Origin: Bubalus kerabau
Taxonomy: Eukaryota; Chordata; Mammalia; Artiodactyla; Bovidae
DNA length: 64,000 bases
Direction of reading: 5' to 3'
Assembly: GCF_029407905.1 (NCBI RefSeq)
Contig: NC_073643.1
Location: 27,618,001-27,682,000, forward strand
Shown here in pieces: positions 23,195 through 34,989 of the stretch. The translations under genes and the position numbers were made by a program. Position 1 is the stretch's first letter; every line of letters starts with the position of its first letter. The notes under the pieces are model-generated. The model was not told the DNA's origin. It saw only the letters and a program-made list of their open reading frames with translations, and ran no database searches.

Positions 23195-23738
23195 AAAAGG
23201 CACAACATTAAGCCAGACCTTCCCTAACTTAAGTCAAGAAAATGTTAACACATTTACTGGATCATGTAGACTGAAAATTTGATTGTGTAATTTTATTCCC
23301 ATGCAAAATAATCCTCCACTTTTAAGAACCTGTTAAAATAATTATTTTAATGTAGATCATTTGTTTTAGGTTAGGGGCTAATTGCTATTCCTTTCATTTA
23401 TAGAAATAGACAAAAAATGTATTTCGCTCTCATCATCTCAGCAGCCAACTATCTGAGTGCTTGAAAATAGTAAACTTCATGTGCATTAAGGATTACACCT
23501 CCAGTGTCCATAGGCAAAAAAAAATTGTTTTGGCTTTTTTAAAAAATTTGACTTCTTACCTATTTACAATGTGCCCTGCAGTTGTTTCTTTTAAATTGCC
23601 ATCACTGTGTTAATTGTTTTAATATTATGACCATTTTCCTTGCACTGTAGACTAATTTTTATTTCCTCTCAGGGTCATTCTAGTATTTCAGAATTACAAA
23701 AAGAGGATGCTGTTTTGCTGAGCTTGATTATATTGACC
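23195..23738. other. Unique intergenic DNA
   Basis: AT-rich; nothing recognised. Confidence 0.6.
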
Positions 23739-23950
23739 TGAGGTCAGCCAACTTTTTCTGTAAAGGGCCAGACAGTAAATATTTTAGGCTTTGTGGACCA
23801 TGTCCTCTGTCAACACTATTCAGCTCTACAATCGTATGAAAACAGTCCAAGACAATTTGTAAACGAGCATAGCTGTGTTTCAATACAACTTTGCAAAAAG
23901 AGGAGGAACCTGACTTGGCCCAGGAGTAGTAATCTGCCGACCTCTGGTGG
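23739..23950 (+). mobile_element. hAT-Charlie-type nonautonomous DNA transposon (MER family)
   Basis: Begins 'gaggtcagccaactttttct' and contains 'gtaaagggccagacagtaaa' and 'ttaggctttgtggacc', ending 'tgccgacctc', which is an imperfect inverted match to the start. I recognise the mammalian family but not the exact subfamily. Confidence 0.75.
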
Positions 23951-24374
23951 GAAACTCTAGCTCTTTAATGCCTGAAAAATTGTAACATACGTCTATGTCT
24001 GTGCAATTTTAAAACAGTTTAAATAGAGTAATAAATGTAGCCTAATATGTATGAGGTGTCAACTGCTATCGTGTTTGCATACTTTTTGTAATTTTAAATT
24101 ACTAATTTGCCTTATTTTTAGCTAATTGTGGGTGATTGATGGCAAAGATGGAGACCTTCATAATTGCATGTTTTAACTAGGAAATAATGCCGTGACACAT
24201 GCTGAAACAATCATGGAATCCCCAAACCTAATGAGAGCACTGAGTCAAAATCATGAATTTTAGTGCTGCCTTGACTTCTCAGTCACTTCTCAAGGTAACC
24301 AGCTTCCTCCCCTGACTTCCTCATGCAACATCACAGAGTAGACTGCAATTATCACGAACATTTTGCGTGTGAAA

Positions 24375-24490
24375 ATACAATGCTAGTAAAGGTTGAATAA
24401 CTGGTCCACCATTCTGAAACCTACATAGTAGCAAAGCTGGGACTGGAACCCCATGTCCTGACACTGTACAACTGTTTCTACCCAGAGCTC
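24375..24490 (+). mobile_element. MIR-like SINE fragment
   Basis: Landmarks 'gttgaataactggtccacc' and 'agcaaagctgggactggaac'. Confidence 0.55.
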
Positions 24491-24719
24491 TTCTTCTTGG
24501 TAGAAACAAATTCCTGTAGGTCCTAGAGGCTGAGTGATCCTGTAGGTTTTTAGCAGCATTTCCAAGAAAAGCATCCAGATTTGGGGAACTGAGAGAGGCT
24601 AGTCTTTAGATGATATCAGTGTCGACCAGACATTTTAGACACAATGCTGAGTGGTACAGAATTCTGAGCTGGTGGCCTGAGTTGTTTTTTGGTTTTATTT
24701 TTTTCTTCCTCTCTGTTTA

Positions 24720-24902
24720 ATTTTTATTTATTTATATACTTGACCGTTTCAAGTCTTCGTTGTGGCATGAGGGATCTTGAGTGGCAGCATGCGAACACTT
24801 AGTTGCAACATGTAGGATCTAGTTCCCGTATCAGGGATCGAACCTGAGTCCCCTGTATTGGAAGGGTGGAGTCTCAGCCACTGGACCATCTGGGAAGTCC
24901 TT
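24720..24902 (-). mobile_element. CHR-type tRNA-derived SINE
   Basis: Cetartiodactyl SINE in reverse orientation: 'gtcttcgttgtggcatgag', 'cagggatcgaacctgagtcc' and 'ggaccatctgggaagtcc'. Confidence 0.75.
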
Positions 24903-24904
24903 CT

Positions 24905-27365
24905 GGCCTGTGTCTCAGCAGCAAAATTCCATGTCTTTGGTAGTTAATAGCTGGAGGTTAATGTCCAAGTATGTGTTGGGCTGTTACCCAGGACTTCAGT
25001 GGATATCCCAGTCCTTATGCATTAGCGTTATCTGCCTAATTAACGGGATGCTCTGTAAGTGACATGAGCCATTGATTAAAATGATTTACGTGCCTGGAAT
25101 TTCCTGCCCACATCATGACCAACATTACTCACCAGTCATGGAAACCTTGACACCAGCACTCTCTGAGTCTCGAAAAGAACACCCTCGTGGACTCCTCAGG
25201 CCAATCTAAATTTTTACAGCCGAACTCTTATTGCCTTTGTAGGCCTGGATGACTGTGTTGTTTGCTGCAGTTCTGATCTGAGGCAGGCCTTGGTTCCTGG
25301 GTCCCACAGTGGTATGTGCGCTTTTTTTGAGAAGCAGCAACTTTGGTCCCAGACTTAGTCAACTAGCAGTGTTTCAGGTTGAGAACTAGACCCTCGGTGC
25401 ATTTAAGAATGTAACTTCCAGTAGCTGTAGATTTTTGGGTCCCAGGAAGTAGTGGAAGTTTAAAAAGGCATGTATGTCTTGAGCATCAAATTGTAGCAGA
25501 GGAAGGAGAAGAGAAAAATAAGCAAAAGGGAATGAGTAGATGAGAAGGGGAAAAGGAGGTGCAACCAACATCCACTGTGGTGAATGGAAGCTTCTGGAGA
25601 ATGGTGGACCCAGGAGACTTTCTGCTTTTCCTACTGAGGCTTGTTGACCTCTTTTTGGAATAAAGGTCATTCTTCAGTGTTCCATAGAGAAGTCATTTGT
25701 CTTATTCTCTGAATAATCACTAGGGTTCAACAAGTTTTGTGTAATTTTGGGTCTTTCAGTTAAGCGTGTTTATGTATCTATGTCTTTTGTGGCTTACTGC
25801 CAACCTCTTTATCTAATATACAGTAAATGTGTTGATGTTTCATGAAAATGTTAGGTATCTACATTTGAAATATGGTGATGTAAACCATAAAAATTCTTAA
25901 TTTGTGCAACACCCTTCTATGTTCAAAAATTAATTTGATTTCATAGCTAGTTAGCTAGTTGTGTAAATTATAAACAGTGTATGCTTTTTTTCAACTGGCA
26001 CTACCTTATTTAGCTGATAAATAAGAAAGCCATTTTATCAAGATGAGTTTTGACTTATATAAGTTTGGAGTCACATTAGGGTATTAGGAACATACTCTGA
26101 CATGAAGTGGAGTACCCTGAAAATCAGAGTATATGAGCTAGGGTTGCAGAATGTGAGTTACTAAAGATAGGTTAAATATCTCAAGAGGTCTGAAAAACTA
26201 TTAGCTATATAAAAGCTTGTGAACTCAAAAGGGACTGGAACATGATGAACACAGGCTTTACAGCAATGAGCAATCTTGTAGTATCTTCCCTAACTATCTG
26301 GGAAAATGAAAATATCATGTAAGGAAGGAAAGTATGCTTTCTTGCTAATTGAACCAATAACCAACCTTTGTGTCTGCAGTTCCAGGACTGTGCTCTCACT
26401 GAAATACATTTGACAGTGGATAGAGGATAATTGTGGGCAATTACTGACAATAAAGACTCAATAATTATGGCAAAAATTAATCTGTATTTTCCATTGCAGA
26501 GAAATCTGTCAGATAATTTTACTGGTTATTATCCTGATAAATGAACAAAAGAAATTATTATACTCTTGCCAAACTGTCCAGAATGTGAAAATACAATGTG
26601 GGTGGAGAAAAGATAGATATGATGACTATCAGTCAATCCACTAAAATCAAGAATTTTGAAGTCAACTCCAGGTTATGTCATGCTTATTCAGAATAAAGTT
26701 TAATTTCATCTCTCTCATTTCACTTTTACCTACCTATCTCACAGTGTTTGTAAATTGCTCTGCTTTGAAATTCCCTTTTCTACCCTTATGATTTGGGATT
26801 TATTTGACCAATTATTTCTTTCTCCATTTGTTTCTTTATTGAGGCAGATAGTCCCCCTTAGCAAAATAATGTACAACAAATGTCTATCTAAGCACTTATT
26901 TTTTAATGAGTTTTTTTCTGCAGTTGGAGTCTTGCTCTTTAGCTTTGATGTGGAGACCCATACCCAAACAGTGTGTCTTAAATCATATGGAGAAAATATA
27001 AAAAATTAAATTAGAAAGCCCAAAATATCTATTACATAGGTCACTAAGTATTACCCACCCCCAGACACAATATTCATCAAACGTGAGTGAAACTTTCTTT
27101 TCTAGAAAGGTATATAAAGCGGAATTATTGGTAAAATTCACAGATACATGATATTGGAACTGTGTCAGATGTGAAGTCAGACAGCTGGATATGGATAAGC
27201 TAACAGGGTGAATGTTAGGAAGTAAAATGTGAAAATGGCTCACAGTGGGTTCTGTCTCAGGCTTTTATTCAAAGAAACTCGGTATGTAATGTCTGAAATT
27301 TAGTACACTAAAGCTACCATCATATAACCTTTCCAGTTAGTCTAAGGAAAGTTAGACTAATAGTT
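24905..27365. other. Unique intergenic DNA
   Basis: About 2.5 kb, AT-rich, without a recognisable gene or repeat. Open frames are under 100 codons and look like chance. Confidence 0.6.
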
Positions 27366-27369
27366 ATTA

Positions 27370-27522
27370 GCCTTTTTAAAAATTTATTTTTAATTTCTTA
27401 AAAACTTTTTGGCCATATGGAACCACATGAGGGGATCTCATTTCCCCAACTAGGGATCGAACCTGCTCTCCCTGGAGTAGAAGGGCAGTCTTAGCAACCA
27501 CTGGACCACTAGGAAAGTCCTT
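27370..27522 (-). mobile_element. CHR-type SINE, diverged
   Basis: 'actagggatcgaacctgctc' and 'ggaccactaggaaagtcc' match the tRNA-like head in reverse orientation. Confidence 0.65.
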
Positions 27523-27586
27523 TAAAAAAATTTTTTTTTAATGTTTTAGAGTTATTGGTCTTTTAGTCTCCATACTTTACATGCTG

Positions 27587-28370
27587 TTAGGGACTAAATG
27601 TGTGTTGATGAAAACTTAATCAGTCAATCTTAGAAAGAAATGGAAAATTTTGTTTGAGCCAAATTTGAGCATCTCAGAAATCTCCGAGAACTGTTTTGCC
27701 TGTTAGAAGTCAAGGCACAGTTACATAAGGGTTTTGAGACAGAGGGGTGAACATGAAATTACATATTATTGACAGTCTACACAATCCAGATCATCGTGGC
27801 CCCATACAAGATCAAAGTGGAATGTTACCTTATAAGGACTTATCTTGTTGATGCTGGGAGAACATGCTTTTACGGTTGAGCAGGTATTTCTGCTGATGGA
27901 GGGGGTTATGTTCTGATGCATAATGCATGTAAGTCAGGGGAGAGAGGAGGGCAAAGGGCAGAGACAATTTTTGATGTTTCAGTTTTTCTTGTCTTGCCAT
28001 AAGATTTGAATTCTATTTCACATGTGTATGCCCTCTGAGAATTCCTCATGTTGAAACCCCAACCCCCAATGCGACTGTATTTGGAGAAATGATCTATAAG
28101 GAAATGATCAAATTTAAATGAAGTCCTAAGGCTGGGGCCTTCATCCTATAGAATCATTGTTTTTATTAAAAGAAGAGCTATCTTGCTCTCTCTCTCTCTG
28201 CCACGTGAGGACACAGGAAGGCTGCCACCTACAAGCCAGAAAGAGAGTTCTTACCACAAATTGAGTAAGCCAGCACCCTGTTCTTGGACTTTCCAGCCTC
28301 CTGTACTTGAGAAATAACTTTCTGTTGTTTAAGTGACTCAGTCTTGTTGTATTTTGTTAGACCCACCCAA
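27587..28370 (+). mobile_element. MLT1-type (MaLR) LTR, split by an insertion
   Basis: Left scrap 'gttagggactaaatgtgtg' (27587-27605) and main part from about 28022 ('catgttgaaaccccaaccc', 'ccacgtgaggacacaggaag', 'ttctgttgtttaagtgac') fit one MLT1 LTR. Some 410 bp of different sequence lie between them. Confidence 0.6.
27607..28020. other. Unidentified insertion within the MLT1 LTR
   Basis: About 410 bp between the two MLT1 pieces; it looks retroviral-LTR-like but I cannot name it. Short direct repeats of 'atgtgt' flank it. Confidence 0.4.
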
Positions 28371-28374
28371 GTCA

Positions 28375-28724
28375 CCCCTGACACTTGGGAAGTATATATT
28401 AGCGTTGTATCTATTAATGTTCAAAGGAAGAAGTAAACCGATTAATGTGGGTGAGGCCCCATGTTAATCCTATTGAGCTGTGGCATTCAACAAAACTGAT
28501 AGGTTGATGATATTTGGAAATGAGTTGTAGAACTTTTGTAAAATACATTTGCTTCTGACTCTGTAACATAGATTGGTGCTTCCCTACAAATAGATATTTA
28601 AGGTCACAATGTTGAATTTTACTGAGTCCCATGCTTCTGGAAAATAGCCAGGACTGAGAAATCCTCCCAGCCTTTTGCCTACTAGAAAATGGCACACAGC
28701 GTGCGCGCGCGCGCGCACACACAC

Positions 28725-28767
<43 letters not shown>

Positions 28768-29030
28768 GCCTTTCCCCAATGACTTAGATAAGAATCAAGG
28801 CACCTCCCTCAGCTTACACATGACTAGGCTGGAAACAGATACTCCAAATTCCCATTCTTTGCCTCTTAAATGAAAATCTGAATTGTTGTGTTCCCGCTGA
28901 CCAAGATTTGAACAAGATTTGATCCTTGTTTGAACTTTGGTTAGTCTTCTTTCCTTCCACCAGGACTCTGAATTTTGACCCATCCTTAGCCAGAGCCAGC
29001 ATACAGCCCCTCTGTAGTGGCCCTTACAGG
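28375..29030. other. Unique intergenic DNA with a compound dinucleotide tract
   Basis: (CG)n then (CA)n at 28702-28764; otherwise nothing recognised. Confidence 0.7.
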
Positions 29031-29035
29031 AATCT

Positions 29036-30999
29036 GTTATTGTTTAGTCACTCAGTTGTGTCCTACTCTTTGGGACCCCATGGACTGCAGCACACCAGTC
29101 TTCCCTTCCTTCACCATCTCCCAAAGCTTGCTTAATCTCATCTCCATGGGGTTGGTGATGCCATCCAACCATCTGGTCCTCTGTCATCCCCTTATGTCTT
29201 TCCCAGCATCAGGGGGTTTTCCAGTGAGTTGGCTCTTTGCATCAAGTGGCCAAAATATTGGAACTTCAGCTTCATCATCAGTCCTTTCAATGAATATTCA
29301 GGACTGATTTCCTTTAGGATTGACTTATTTGATCTCTTTGCAGTCCAAGGGACTCTCAAGAGTCTTCTCCAACACCACAGTTCAAACACATCAATTCTTT
29401 GGTGCTCAGCCTTCTTTATGGTCCAACTCTCACATCCATACAAGACTACTGGAAAAAAACATAGCTTTGACTCTGAGAACCTTTGTTGGCGAAGTGACAT
29501 CTCTGCTTTATAATATGATGTGTAGGTTTGACATAGCTTTTCTTCCAAGGAACAAGTGCCTTTTTTCATGGCTGCAGTCACCAACTGCAGTGATTTTGGA
29601 TCCCAAGAAAATTAACTTAGTCACTGTTTCCATGTTTTGCCCATCTATTTGCTATGACATCATGGGATGAGATGCCATGATCTTCATTTTTATTTTTTGA
29701 ATGTTGAGTTTTAAGCCTGCTTTTTCACTGTCATCTTTCACATTCATCAAGAGGCTCTTTAGTTCCTCTGTGCTTTTTGCCATAAGGGTGGTGTCATCTA
29801 CATATCTGAGGTTATTGATATTTCTCCTGGCATTCTTGATTTCAGCTTTTGCTTCATCCAGCCTGGCATTTCATATAATGTACTCTGCATTTAAGTTAAG
29901 TAAGTAGGGCGACAATCAGTTCAGTTTAATCACTCAGTCGTGTCTGACTCTGTGACCCCATGGACTGTAGTATCCTGTCCATCACCAATTCCCAGAGATT
30001 ACTCAAACTCATGTCCGTCGAGTTGGTGATGCCATCCAACCATCTCATCCTCTATCATCCCCTTCTCTTCCTGCCTTCCATCTTTCCCAGCATTGGGGTC
30101 TTTTCAAATGAGTCAGTTCTTCACATCAGGTGGCCAAAGTATTGGAGTTTCAGCTTCAGCATCAGTCCTTCCAATGAATATTCAGGACTGATTTCATTTA
30201 GGATGGACTGGTTGGATCTCCTTGCAGTCCAAGGGACTCTCAAGAATCTTCTCCAACACCACAGTTCAAAAGCATCAATTCTTCAGTGCTCAGCTTTCTT
30301 TATAGTCCAACCCTCACATCCATACATGACTACTGGAAAAACCATAGCTTTGACTAGATGGATAATATATAGCTTTAATGTACTCCTTTCCCAATTTTTA
30401 ACCAGTCCTTTGTTCCACATATGGTTCTAACTATTGCTTCTTGTCCTGCATACAGGTTTCTCAGGAAACAGGTAAGGTGGTCTGGTATTCCCACCTATTC
30501 AGGAATTTTCCAGTTTATTGTGATCCACACAGTCAAAGGCCTTTAGCATAGTCAGTGAAGCAGATGTTTTTCTGGAATTTCCTTGCTTTTTCTATGATCC
30601 ACTAGATGTTGGCAATTTGATCTCTGGTTCCTCTGCCTTTTCTAAATCCAGCTTCAACATCTGGAATTTCATAGTTCACATACTGTTGAAGCCTAGCTTG
30701 GAAGATTTTGAGCATGTGAAATGAGTGCAATTGTGTGGTAGACTGGACATTCTTTGGCGTTTCTCTTCTTTGGGATTAGAATGAAAACTGACCTTTTGCA
30801 GTCCTGGGGCCATTGCAGAGTTTTCCAAATTTGCTGGCATATTGAATGCAGCACTTTCACAGCAGCATCTTTTAGGATTTGAAATAGTTCATCACCTCCA
30901 CTAGCTATGTTCATAGTGATGCTTCCTAAGGCTTACTTGACTTCGTACTCCAGGATGTCTGGCTCTAGGTGAGTGATCACACCATCATGGTTATCTGGG
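29036..30999 (-). mobile_element. BovB LINE, outer copy
   Basis: Antisense BovB with many substitutions, from its 3' tail (gtttagtcactcagttgtg) to a 5' truncation upstream of the RT domain. A minus-strand frame at 30693-30914 retains QILKDAAVKVLHSICQQIWK. It is interrupted by a nested BovB at 29917-30360. Frames are broken. Confidence 0.88.
29917..30360 (-). mobile_element. BovB 3' fragment nested inside BovB
   Basis: Starts 'cagttcagtttaatcactca'; flanked by GACAAT (29911-29916) and GATAAT (30361-30366), after which the outer copy resumes. Confidence 0.85.
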
Positions 31000-32535
31000 A
31001 GTAGGTAGGAGGCTGCAATTAGGACAAATATTCTCCTCATTCATCCCACTTTCCCACACCAGGTGCTGCCTGAAAACTGGATTCACCTCTTGGTGGGTGT
31101 TGAGCCACAAGGCACAACGAAGCCAAAGATGGGGAAGGATGTATTACTTGCACAAAGTGAGGAGACCACTGGGGAAGCAGTGTCTCACCTACAACAAAAT
31201 TGGGGAAGTTTTAAGATAATGGGACATGCATATTCATGAAGCGGCTCAGAGGGTAGGCAGAGTCCAAGTTTTAGTTGATTGAAATCTTGAGGGTCAGAGA
31301 ACATCAGCATCATCATCTCTCGGACTCCAGTTGATTTGGTGAGAGCAGGGATTGAAATTCTGCACAACTACTCAAGACAGTACTGTATGCTCATCTTTGC
31401 CATTGATACGGCTGAGGGCCTTTACAACTGCTTTGTTATTTTAACTATTGTTACTTCTCTTATCTTACATTTGCTAAGTTTGTCCTTTTGTTCTCTTAAG
31501 ATCCTTATTACTGAGACATGTACTAAGCATTGTGGCCAGGCTTAGAATATAAAATGACTTGGGCCCCAAATGGCTTCTCTCATGTTAAGAAAGCCACGCA
31601 TGATTCTCATTCTTTGGGGACCCTCACCCCATGATCTTCCACTGGCACTTCCTAGCCTTGCTCACCCCTCCTCAGGAAAGCTGCCTTGCCTGACCTCGGA
31701 GGCCCCAGTTGCTCTTCTGATCCCAGCAACTGCCCGAAACCCCCCACAGTAATCCCATTCACCACTTTCTCTTTATGTCCAGATTTATCTTTCATTTGAT
31801 GAAGGAAGCCTGAATTAAAGCAAATTTTGTCAGAAGGCTCTGGGAGTCTTAGATGAACTGGCTTCTCACACTATTCTCTATCCTTTCCCATTGATGGCCA
31901 TGGTTTTGGTTTCTGCTCCTATAATTGAACATTGATGGGTGAAATAATTCATGATCAAACTGGGGAGTTTCACCTTCCTTTTAGGAAGATCTCCTCTAGA
32001 GTATTTTCTACCTAATTCAATTCTAAGTGTTTTAATACAGTTCTTTGCTGTTCAGCTTCTTCTATAGACCTGAAAACTGAACTGTTGTAGCAAATCTAAC
32101 TCAGGGGATTTTTATGAGATACATTAGAAAATGTAAACTACCTTTACTCTAAAAATTGATGGATATGGTTTGCATATTAAAATGATTGGGCTCTCTATAG
32201 AGTGATATTTTCTACTTAGAAGTAATTGGGTTTGCGTTTGTGATATTCTCGTTAGAACGCTGGTTTAGAATCATAGGTTTAGGTCCTGATTTCAGTTTGC
32301 TATTTTGTAGCAGCAGACTAACTGATTTAGGATCTCAACTGTTTCATTTGAAAATCATAAAAAAAAAAACACACACACACATATCTCACTTGGTTGTTGA
32401 TATCATTGAATGTGGGCAAAGTGCTTAGCAGACTGGTTAAAGAAAGAAATACTATTATAATAATTAATAAGGTACTTAAACTTTTGTCTATTTATGTTTT
32501 TATGTTTCTATAGGATTTTCAGTCTTTTCTCTTTC
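31000..32535. other. Unique intergenic DNA
   Basis: No gene recognised. 31640-31700 ('cctcaggaaagctgccttgc') may be an old L2 fragment. A poly(A)/(CA)n tract lies at 32349-32380. Confidence 0.55.
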
Positions 32536-32539
32536 AATT

Positions 32540-32645
32540 TAGTTTTTAAATTGTTAGCCACACCCCATGACATGAGGGATTTTAGTTCCCCAACCAGGGA
32601 TCAAACCCATACCCCTCATTAGAAGCATGGAACTTTCCAAGCAAG
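32540..32645 (-). mobile_element. CHR-type SINE fragment
   Basis: 'ccaaccagggatcaaaccca' with the preceding 'catgacatgaggg' matches the reverse-orientation head of this family. Confidence 0.6.
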
Positions 32646-32985
32646 GGACTTTTTTTCAGTCTTCTTCTGCCACTTTGCTCAATGGAAGAAGGTCTCTTCT
32701 GGTCTCTGGATGGAAAGTCTGGCAGTTTTATGACTCTCCTGGTACACTTTAATATCTTCAAAGTCCTTTATTAGTTTAAGTTATAAAACACATCCTCAGT
32801 TTGGAAACCAGGCTGTCTAGATCCAGGAAATCTTGATTATACAGTAAGCCAGCATATGGGATCTGGGTAAAGGATATATGGAATATCTGATTTGTGTTTC
32901 TTTTTCTTTATCTCTAAGCCTGGCAGGTGTTTGTTACAAATTCTTCCTGTCCTGGAGGATTTTGTTGGTTCTTTGGGCACCAGTG

Positions 32986-33172
32986 GCTTCCCAGGTAGCT
33001 CAAACAGGAAAGAATCTGCCTGCAAGGTGGGGGACCTGTGTTTAATCCCTGGGTCAGGAAGATCCTCTGGAGAAGGTAATGGCAACCCACTCTAGTATTC
33101 TTACCTGGAGAATTCCATCGGTAGAAAAGCCTAGTGGGCTACAGTCCATGGAGTCGCAAAAAGTCAGATTCA
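32986..33172 (+). mobile_element. Bov-tA SINE, diverged
   Basis: Forward copy from 'ggcttcccaggtagctcaa' to 'gagtcgcaaaaagtcaga'. Confidence 0.88.
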
Positions 33173-33174
33173 AG

Positions 33175-34900
33175 AACCCTGTCCTGCTGTTGAGGAACTT
33201 TCTCCTCCAGCTCCATTAACTGTAAATGGATTTCCATTTCTGTTGGGCATTTCCTTCTGGAGCAGTTCCTTTAGAAACTGGAAGTCTGTGGCCGGCTTGT
33301 CTCTGATGTTGTTTCTCCTCCAAGAGAGTATTCTTGGACAAAATTTGACCAGTAACCCCTGACCCTCCACTCCGTGCTGGCGTTCACTCCTTTATGAACC
33401 CTACAAGAACCACAGAAAGACCTGCCCATCCTTGACCCCTACAGACACTTGTAATGCAAAGTCATTCCAAAGCAGTTTTCTCTTTTCCAGCCTCCATGCC
33501 CTAAATCTTTTGCTCTTCAGATATCAGATAGAAGTCAGACACTAGCCTCCTATATCCTTTAAGCCTCAGGTGACCCATTTCAAGGTCTGTGTGATTCTGT
33601 TGAAGTTATTTCCTCTAGAACCAAGGGAGAGACACTTTTAGGCTTTCCCTCAATGCTGGTGAGCCATTCAAAGACATAAAGCTGGTTCTTGGCCACAAAG
33701 CTTGTAACTTCCACCAGCTAAGTTCCTTTACTGCATTATTAGATATCTGACATCTGACAACCCACAGATTTGAGCCCATTTTAATGCCCTCTTCCATCAT
33801 TATTTGTTTTTTAAGTCTATTCAGCTCAGTAAAAATAAATACATAGATTACACATGTAATTATTAAAAACATGAGCTCAGCACCTGAAATGAGTCTGTCA
33901 GGTGATGTAAGAAATTTCCAAAAGGCTTGGGGGGAGGAGGGGAGTAAATTAAGTGAAAGGAAAATAAAAGGGTGAGGTTTAACACCCAGTTCAAATTCCA
34001 GGCCAGTATCAGCATCACGGATGTTAGTGAAGCAGGCAGGACCAGCTTTAGTGAAAATTTTAGCTTCCTTCTAAACTCATATTGTCACTGATAGAATACA
34101 AACAGTAGCCACTAGTTGAATAGGCTTTCTTGGCAGACATTGTGCTACACACTTTTATATTCTTTATCTCCTTTAATCCACAACGTCATTCATAATGTCA
34201 GAGAAATGTAATAATGTGTCCAGGACCACATGACTAACAGACTAGAGGCAGAAAGTTCCTATCAGCTCTGTCTGGATCCATAGCCTGAGCTCTTAAACAC
34301 TGCACGGGTTGATGTTGTTTGAAACCCTTTCCCAGGTTTTGCAGGAAATTTGTCAAAGGTCTTATGTCACAATTATACCCTCTGCAGGCTCAGTGTGAGG
34401 AGGAAACCATGTTCTGAGAGTTTATTCAGTAGTTTTTCTTACGTTTGTCTGGAGAAGTATCATGCCATGTCATCCATTTAGAGAACAATATGAAGTTTTT
34501 CAGCTGGTCCACCAAGGACACAGTCAAAATCAATAATTTGGTAATAGATTCAAAAGCTACATTTTGTAAACATAAACAGCAGAAAATAACTTCTTACCTC
34601 TTTTGGGGAAGAATCAGACAGCCTAACATTAGCTAGAGGGATAGAGATTATGCAATAAACATCTAAGTATACAGAAAGAAAAAGTGGGAGAGAGAAGGAA
34701 GGAAGAGAGGAGGAGGGATAGAAAAAGAGAGAGGGAGAGAAAGGAGGGAGAGAAGGCAACACATTTAGGAGATGGAGAGAAAATGATCGAGATCATCATT
34801 CCTAAATTTTGCTTTTCACAAGGTCCCACATGATGTTAACGCAGGTCTGTGATAGAGTTCTAAGAACAAGTGTTTGCAAAACACTGGATTAAAACACTGC
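33175..34900. other. Unique intergenic DNA with MIR and polypurine tract
   Basis: A MIR-like stretch at about 34140-34305 ('gtccaggaccacatgactaa') and an 80-nt purine tract at 34676-34757. No gene recognised. Confidence 0.55.
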
Positions 34901-34904
34901 GAGT

Positions 34905-34988
34905 TGGTGAAGGACAGTGGAGCCTGGCATGCGGCAGTCCAAGGGGTTGCAAAGAGTCAGACACGACTGAGCGACTGAACAGCAGCAG
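34905..34988 (+). mobile_element. BovB 3' tail fragment
   Basis: Only the last 80 nt or so: 'gttggtgaaggacagtgg' to 'gagcgactgaacagcagcag'. Confidence 0.8.
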
Positions 34989-34989
34989 C

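Noticed and set aside
23937..23950. CTCF-like match on the minus strand (CCACCAGAGGTCGG)
   Set aside because: It coincides with the terminal sequence of a dispersed hAT element, so the match is explained by the repeat and lacks the core GGC.
28414..28779. 121-codon minus-strand frame
   Set aside because: Begins in the (CA)n/(CG)n tract and shows no recognisable protein content.
33170..33370. 66-codon minus-strand frame with a protein-like segment (QFLKELLQKEMPNRNG)
   Set aside because: No splice-site or transcript context and no family recognised; too short to support as a gene.
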